This document shows positions 58,219 to 64,000 of a stretch of DNA of 64,000 nt, piece after piece. Positions within the stretch are counted from its first letter, which is position 1, and each line of letters opens with the position of its first letter. The position numbers and the translations under genes are program-made. Under the pieces are notes generated by a model, which was given only the letters and a program-made list of their open reading frames with translations, did no database searches and had not been told where the DNA came from. This DNA comes from Ananas comosus (lineage: Eukaryota; Streptophyta; Magnoliopsida; Poales; Bromeliaceae): the NCBI RefSeq assembly GCF_001540865.1, contig NC_033634.1, positions 424,498 to 488,497 on the forward strand, in the 5' to 3' direction.

Positions 58219-58754
58219 GAACTAGAATGCTAACCGTAACAAACGGGCTCCGTTGCCACCCATTTGTTTTCAATGATGGAGCTTCCAAATCGATGATCGG
58301 AATCGTTGAATATAATCTATACCACGTGAAGTATCTAGAAATCAAATTTCATGCTCTTTTGATATTATTTTCTTGTCCATCAAGTGAGCGTAAAAATGAA
58401 CGGCTGAAAATGAATATCCTCTAAAAAGTGATGATGGAAATTTTGTAATCATGATCAAAAGTATAGATCTTATTCTAAATAGTTTAAAAAAAATTTTAAC
58501 CAAAATTCAATTGATTTGAATAACTTTACACCGTTAAATGAAAAAACGTCTTATATCTACCATTAAAATTACAAATTTTAAAACCCTTTGATCATTAGGT
58601 CAATGATGTCGAAATGATTTGAAATTTGAATTCTACATACTTTAAGAGGTATAGATCATGTTCAAGGCTGCTAATCGTCAATTTAAAAGCTCCATCATCG
58701 AAAACAAATGGGTGACAACGGAACTAGTTTGCTACCGATAGCATCCAGCTCAAC
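58216..58754. mobile_element. Long-TIR non-autonomous element, family member 3, microsatellite-linked
   Basis: The left end GTTGAACTAGAATGCTAACC and the right end, read in reverse as GTTGAGCTGGATGCTATCGG, are imperfect TIRs. These extend through ACCCATTTGTTTTCRATGAT and GGAGCTT for about 100 bp. The core block TTTGAATAACTTTACACCGT is shared with the element at 49072-49617. The right side is followed by TATATA. Confidence 0.75.
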
Positions 58755-59179
58755 TATATAGCATAATTTTTTGTGATTTGGTCGCTTGTGTTGCTAGAAA
58801 AATATGGCATATTTTTTTGAAAAACGATTTAGGCCGAATCCTCACAAAATCCAAAAATTAAAGGAGCTTTAGAAAGATCACAGGAATAGGTAAAGGTCGT
58901 CCATGAGGAGTTTTTTTTATTTTTTTTCTCTTATTTCACTTTCTTTTTATTCCATCCATTGTTTTGTGCTTTTTGAGGCCCTATTTTCTCGCTTCCTGTT
59001 AAATATGAAGTAGGTAGGTTGCTTTCTTTTTCTCTCAAGAAAAAAAAACATTTATGAATTATGTGCAATAAGTAGAACAAAAACATCCTTTTCTTTGGTA
59101 ACATGGGGAAGAAAAAACAAGGCGGTACTACTACCATGCTTCAACATGGCATGACTCTGGAATATGAATTATGTCATGT

Positions 59180-59485
59180 CACTACTACAGATACAAGATT
59201 TAGTGGCGACTTTTTGGTGGCGACAAGCACTGTCGCCACCAATGCATTTAATATGGTGGCGACATTTATTTGTCGCCGCCAATTCATAGGATATGGCGGC
59301 GACATATAATAATCGCCACCGATACAGATGCTTTGGCGGCGACATATAATAGTCGCCACCTATACGGGGCATTTTGGTGGCGACATATAAGAGTCGCCAC
59401 CGATACGGGATGCTTTGGCGGCGACATATAAGGGTCGCCACCGAAAAATAGAGTATTAGTGGCGATATTTGTCGCCACGATATCT
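59180..59485 (+). mobile_element. CACTA-type transposon end with subterminal repeat array
   Basis: It starts CACTACTACAGATACAAG, a typical CACTA (En/Spm) terminus. About 280 bp follows in which GGTGGCGAC/GGCGGCGAC and its complement GTCGCCACC alternate every ~20 bp, around 15 half-sites. These are subterminal motifs of the kind bound by CACTA transposases. The opposite terminus (CTGTAGTAGTG) was not found in the window, so the element is either longer than the remaining sequence or truncated. Confidence 0.75.
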
Positions 59486-59700
59486 CCTTACTTATCCCGC
59501 CACATCTTCCCTCCTTTTTTTTCAGCACTCACACACCCTCTATGCATAAAGACCAATTTACCCTCACCTACTCTATATACATTGTATAAACAGTGGGGTT
59601 TTTTTTGTCAATTTATATTAAAAAATAGTAAAAATTTTTTACCTTACTTCTGAACCCTTCTCAAACCCATTTCGCTTTTCTCTGTCTCTCTACCTTAACC

Positions 59701-60064
59701 TAGCTCTTCGTCCCCTCTACCTGTAGTAGCCGCACGGGTAAGGGGAGCCCTTGATCGGCTTATGCCCGTACTTGCGCCACGAGAACTCGTCCGCCGGGAG
59801 GAGGAGGAGGACGAGGCCTCGGGTCGGTGGGGGATGGGCCGGGGCGGAAGCGGGCGTGGCCAGTCCGGTTGAGGATGGAGATCATCTTGCGGAACTTGGA
59901 GACCGTCTGATCGGCGATCTCCTTGCAATCCAACGGCTGATACGGCCCCGCCGGCTGCGAGAGCTGGAACACATGTGCTCCAAGCTCCGCAGCCCCGCCG
60001 CGGCCGCCTCCTGGATCGCCGCGTGCTCGTCGATCTTCGCGCACCCCATCAGATCTACGGTCAT
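59701..60064 (-). pseudogene. Broken group IId WRKY transcription factor fragment
   Basis: Starting from an ATG at 60064 the minus strand reads [20 protein letters not shown]...GLRSLEHM, the group IId start. One missing base then moves the frame to [20 protein letters not shown] and [20 protein letters not shown], the calmodulin-binding C-motif with HARF. After a Pro-rich stretch and another frame change comes [16 protein letters not shown] and GYYR, then a stop. The basic/zinc-cluster region before the WRKY domain is missing, the invariant WRKYGQK is WRKYGHK, and the zinc-finger half of the WRKY domain is absent. It cannot make a normal factor. It lies ~215 bp inside a CACTA-like end, suggesting transposon capture. 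Confidence 0.85.
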
Positions 60065-60420
60065 CCTATTCTTCTTTTCCTTTCTCCTCCCCTTTCGTCT
60101 CCGCTACTTTATCCTCTCTCTCTCTCTCTCTTCTCTTCTAATTTCCTCTTTCTCTCCGCTCCACCTGCGGCTCCAGCAAGCCCCGCGCCTCCGTCTTCAT
60201 CGGAAGCGAGCCTCGCGCCTCCGCCGCCTGTGGCTCCAGCACCCCCACGGGGGGCTTCGCTGCAGGCCACCGCGCCGCGTCGCCTCGTCGAGCCGCACCT
60301 GCGCGTCGCCTCGTCGAGGAGCAGGTTCAAGCCGCACCTTCACTGCAGGCGAGCCGTAGCTTCAAGCCGTCACCTGCGTGTCGCCTCTACATCCCCAATT
60401 ATTCGGTGGTGCACGAAAAG
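60065..60420. other. GC-rich stretch upstream (minus-strand sense) of the WRKY fragment
   Basis: It contains a CT run at 60116-60132 and a GC-rich, proline/serine-coding-like segment (60150-60400) in all frames. It may be the captured WRKY leader/promoter or a second captured fragment; no protein family is recognisable. Confidence 0.35.
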
Positions 60421-61669
60421 GGGCTTTTGCCACAGCAACGTGAGAATCCAATTCTTTGATATTAACATTTTCTTAGTACAATATATTGATCTCTTTAAAA
60501 GTTTTATGAAGTTCAACTAGTTACTTTGTATTTGACATCCTTAATTGCTATGTTACACTCAGATCATCCCATATTAGCAGCATTTGCATAAGAATATACG
60601 TATGCATTTGTATACCAATTTCCCCCCCCCCTCGTTTCTCTCTTTCTCTCCCCCTTGCCTAATGGAAAAATATTTCCAATTAGAATTATAAGCATTAACA
60701 GTTGCAAATTGCGGCTTTTCCTAAATTTGAAAATCTTTTCCTTAGAAATTTGAACGGTTGATAGGATAGAAGGCTAATTTGTTCTACAAAAAAGTGGCTA
60801 AAGTCATTTTTATTTCTCCATCTACTTAACTATATATTTATATACATTTATTTAATCATGGATATGTTGTTTCACTTAATCAATTAGCTAGGTGAAAACG
60901 CCCACATTTTTTGACACATCTGTCGACCTGAAAACTAGCTTCATTTTTTTTTTTGTTGGTACACTTATTACATGAGTTTGGGTAAACTGAAGTTTAAAAT
61001 TGAAGGCTCAATCTCAACCACAGAAAACTTTATTTTATATTTTTAAGAGAAAGGTCGCAAGTTGTCTGCTTTGTTCAATTTTTTAGATATGAAGTCAAAT
61101 AGTTAGAAATTAATGTGAAGCAAGAACTTATATCAACTATTAAGCTCTTAGCACATTGTGCTAGGTACGCTTAGTCACAAAACAATTTATTGAATTATGA
61201 TGGAGGATTTTTCCACCATTCATTCATTGATTCAATACGTTTTCCAATTTAAGGTTAATGATGGTCGACAAAAAAGATTGAACTTTTGAATGTATTTTAC
61301 TAGTGTGCTTTTCACACTCTTATATAAATGAAGAATGTAGCCTAAGTGACACACATGGTTGTGCAATTGAATGGACTCAGATTTGACTTGGTAAATTGCT
61401 TTGAGTGAGCGAGGATGAAATTTCATAGGCTGCATATTAACAACAAAACTTATTCGATTTCCTTTTTCTTCTCTAAATTTCATAGGTTGCATATTAACTA
61501 CTGTTTGGTTCTTTCAGTTTGAAACACCAACATAGGATGCGTGGCATAGAGAAAGGCAATGGAGCGCCATCCAATGTAGTAGATGAAGAATCTACTGAAG
61601 GAATACTTAAAATATCCAAATCCTAAAAGCACACTTTCTCCTTGTTGGTTCAATTTGGTTTTAATGCAG
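60421..61669. other. AT-rich stretch between the WRKY fragment and the unknown 3' gene
   Basis: No supported coding exon was found. A 29-bp near-repeat (AAATTTCATAGGCTGCATAT at 61417 and 61474) is the only structure noted. The missing 5' exon(s) of the next gene may lie here. Confidence 0.4.
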
Positions 61670-62996
61670 TTCTTTTTCCCTCTTCTCAAGGCTCTTCCAT
61701 CTATTGGCATCCCAAAGAGCCACAGCATGCAGGTTAGTAGCAGTTCTATCTATTATTTCTATGGCAGTTACTTTCTATGAAAGTGCCATTCCCTGCATTT
61801 CTACGAAAATATGTAAGAGTACTCTGGATAAAAAATAGATGCAATACTTTAGGATAATATGTTTCGAGGATGTATTAGTTATTACTTCAGTCGAGACACA
61901 TATATTTGAAAGACTAGAATTTTTGCTGAATAAGCTGTGATAATCAATATTCATTCTATAGTTCATCATAATATTTGCTACACCTCAGTAGTCTATGACA
62001 TACTCAGCTATATTCTGCTCGTCTCTTAGCGGCTAATGGGAAATAAATAATTTCTGATGCATCCTAGCATCATTGCAGATAAGTTGCTAATTTTTGTGCA
62101 ATCAAAGCGTGAAAGTTTGGTAGAATCATTTACTTTTTCTTGTTTCAAAAACAATTTATGTAACTTATGACACAGGTGATTTCTCAGCTTCCGACAATAA
62201 GCATCCCTTCAACAGCTGGTTATACATCAAGCCTTCTTGGTTATTCTATTTTCCCACAGCTGCAAGGTATTTTGCAAGCAAATATGCTCCAAAGGGTATG
62301 TATTTTTTTTTCTGCTCTTTTTCTTTTTTTTTTGTTGATGCCCTTTTACATTTCTTATCCTCTCTCTATTTTAGGACAATATTCTTATTTTGATGAAGCA
62401 GTTGAGCATTAGTGAGCAATCCCCCGAGGGAGTATTACCATCAGTTCCTGCCATTGTAACCGAAAAGTCTTGGGTTGGTTATCCAGTTGCTTATCCCTTT
62501 TTAGTGCTCTTTCCTTAATTACTTGGAAAATCTACGGAGGCTTATCCAGTGCCCTTTTTAGTGCTCTTTCCTTAAAACCTACCGGGCCTTCTGCATGTAT
62601 TTTCTTGCAAAAGCATCTATTTACATGTGCAAACCCTCCGTAATCCAAATATTTATGTATTCTCGTTGCAAGTTTAGTTTCTTACGGAAAGAAAATAAAA
62701 TCTTTATCCTAGGGATTGCATCTGTTTGGCTTAATCGTCATGAATACTTCTTAAATTCAGGTTGAGGTATTAGACGGGACTCGAGATCTAAATAACACTG
62801 GATAAAATTGCAAGTGCGCGTCTCTTTTTTGTTCTCTTTTGAAGATAAAAATTTGTTAATTTTTCTCTTTTAGGTTTTGGGTTTTGTGAGCACCGCGTTG
62901 GGTTTCACCAGATTCGGCGCCGGATTAACGGCCGGGGTTGTGATTGGGTACTACTTGTTCATTTATTTCCAACTCACTGATGTTAAGATGCGCTAA
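61670..62996 (+). CDS. Unrecognised small membrane-associated protein, 3' exons (5' end not located)
   Basis: Four exons join in frame: 61670-61732, 62176-62295, 62375-62473 and 62874-62996 (TAA). All are bounded by good AG/GT signals and all are phase 0. The known part is 134 residues. It begins FFFPLLKALPSIGIPKSHSM and continues VISQLPTISIPSTAGYTSSL, then a Leu/Ile-rich helix and VLPSVPAIV. It ends with a Gly-rich hydrophobic segment (GFTRFGAGLTAGVVIGYYLF) and the tail YFQLTDVKMR. That segment could be a single membrane span near the C-terminus. I do not recognise the family. No convincing ATG-bearing first exon was found; an ATG frame at 61583 runs through the acceptor and is an alternative start. 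Confidence 0.55.
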
Positions 62997-64000
62997 TTAA
63001 TCAGTTTTAGTTAACGCGTTTTAATTGTTTGAGATTGTTGTGATTGTACAGCTCTTTGTTTGTTTGTTTTTTTTGGTAGTTAATTATTGTGTTGTGTTTG
63101 GATTTTGGGGAAATTAAACCCAGAAATGGAGTTTTGAATATCTGAAGATTTTTGTTTGAATTGGCTCATACTTGCTTTAATGTTGTGCGTATCTGATCTT
63201 TGACAGTGTAAAAATGGCTTGTAGAACAGTTGGCAATGCAAATTTTGGATTCTCTATTTCTAATTTTAAGGCCTCTATCTTACGATTTTCACAATGCGAT
63301 GTATGAGATGTACTTATACACCAGGGTTGATTGCACTACAAAGTTTTAATTCAAGTTCGTCACAAAAGTTTAACCCTGACTTCATTTTCACCCTCAGAGC
63401 TACAATTTTGATAAAAGTTAACATACTAACATAGCCGCGATCTTGACATAATCGTTTGCACGTTTAGATGGTAGCTGATTTGTCATTAACTTGCATGTAA
63501 CCCTAAGCTTATTTTTACAAATGCAACAACTAATTAGAATTGTTCTTTTATTTCTCATGCAGGGCCGAGATGTCTACATCCTGTTAAGCATATTGTCTAC
63601 ATCCTGGTAAGCTTATTTTCTTGTTGTTGCCTTCTGGAATGCATAGATCCAGGATATGCTTGGTTTGGTTTTGTTTCGTTCATATTTGATTTGTCTCAGG
63701 CTTTACATTATTTTATTTTAAGATTGCTTGTCTTAGACTGTTCAGCTTCTTGTTTCTCTTTTGAGTTCTTTGTGTTGGTGAATGCGATTTTCAGCTTCCT
63801 GTTCAGCTTCCTATTTCTCTTTTGAGTTCNATACGCCGTTACTTAGTTACAGAACTCCTCTCTCGTCTCATCCTCGTGCGCTGCTGCTAGTAGAAGTTTT
63901 TGGTTTCCGAAAGGTATTGTGTAATTATAGGAAACTGTATGACTCAAAACTACTGGTTCCTCTGTGATTCAATTGTGATAATCGGGTACTTGTGCTCTTC
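62997..64000. other. 3' flank of the unknown gene, with a single N at 63830
   Basis: No supported coding sequence. A phrase ending TTCTCTTTTGAGTTC occurs at about 63737-63769 and again at 63800-63829 just before N, a weaker version of the duplication-plus-N pattern seen elsewhere. Confidence 0.4.

Noticed and set aside
59180..59485. Regularly spaced repeats resembling a CRISPR-like array
   Set aside because: Repeats are short inverted half-sites (GTGGCGAC/GTCGCCAC) directly inside a CACTA terminus in a plant genome. There are no cas genes and no uniform direct repeats.
59701..60064. Functional WRKY transcription factor
   Set aside because: At least two frame changes, loss of the zinc-cluster region, a stop after GYYR and no zinc-finger half. 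It is a fragment.

Overview
This is plant nuclear DNA. Genes are interrupted by many GT-AG introns, intergenic DNA is AT-rich and full of small transposons, and the proteins belong to plant families: a plastid polyphenol oxidase, a PPR protein and a land-plant aconitase with a presequence. A very C-rich, GC-rich intronless PPR gene points to a monocot. The polyphenol oxidase and aconitase read like bromeliad (pineapple, Ananas comosus) sequences. That species call is inference from memory, not a search.

Layout, left to right. (1) 2-7306 (+): C-terminal part of a URB1/NPA1-like ribosome-biogenesis protein. (2) 8118-11030 (-): an unrecognised, probably nuclear, charged protein with a conserved-looking C-terminal module. 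(3) ~12711-16108 (+): a BRANCHLESS TRICHOME/USO1-like coiled-coil protein, whose first exon is damaged by an assembly duplication and an apparent frameshift. (4) 17435-21301 (-): an OTU deubiquitinase of the YOD1/OTU2 type, tail to tail with gene 3 as in Arabidopsis. (5) 22112-22564 (-): a non-LTR retrotransposon remnant. (6) 22914-24941 (+): an EMB1025-type PPR protein. (7) 25363-27701 (-): a small plastid protein resembling YELLOW LEAF 1. (8) 30730-39094 (-): a complete 20-exon aconitase. (9) 42023-44961 (-): an NDUFAF2-like complex I assembly factor. (10) 51137-53559 (-): a complete two-exon polyphenol oxidase. (11) 59180 onward: a CACTA-like transposon end, followed by a broken group IId WRKY gene fragment. 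(12) 61670-62996 (+): the 3' exons of an unrecognised small protein.

The genes are unrelated housekeeping loci rather than a pathway or cluster, although several serve mitochondria (aconitase, NDUFAF2-like, PPR) or plastids (PPO, YL1-like). The richest content lies between them: three Mutator-like elements with 9-bp target duplications (one in an aconitase intron, one just upstream of aconitase, one in an OTU2 intron), at least six copies of one SINE-like family, three relatives of a long-TIR element family (two of them joined to TA/GA microsatellites), hAT-like ends and a possible solo LTR. I saw no CRISPR array, rRNA, true tRNA gene, or novel multi-gene system.

Three single-N positions (13040, 39761, 63830) are present. 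Two are flanked by exact direct repeats, which marks them as assembly joins.
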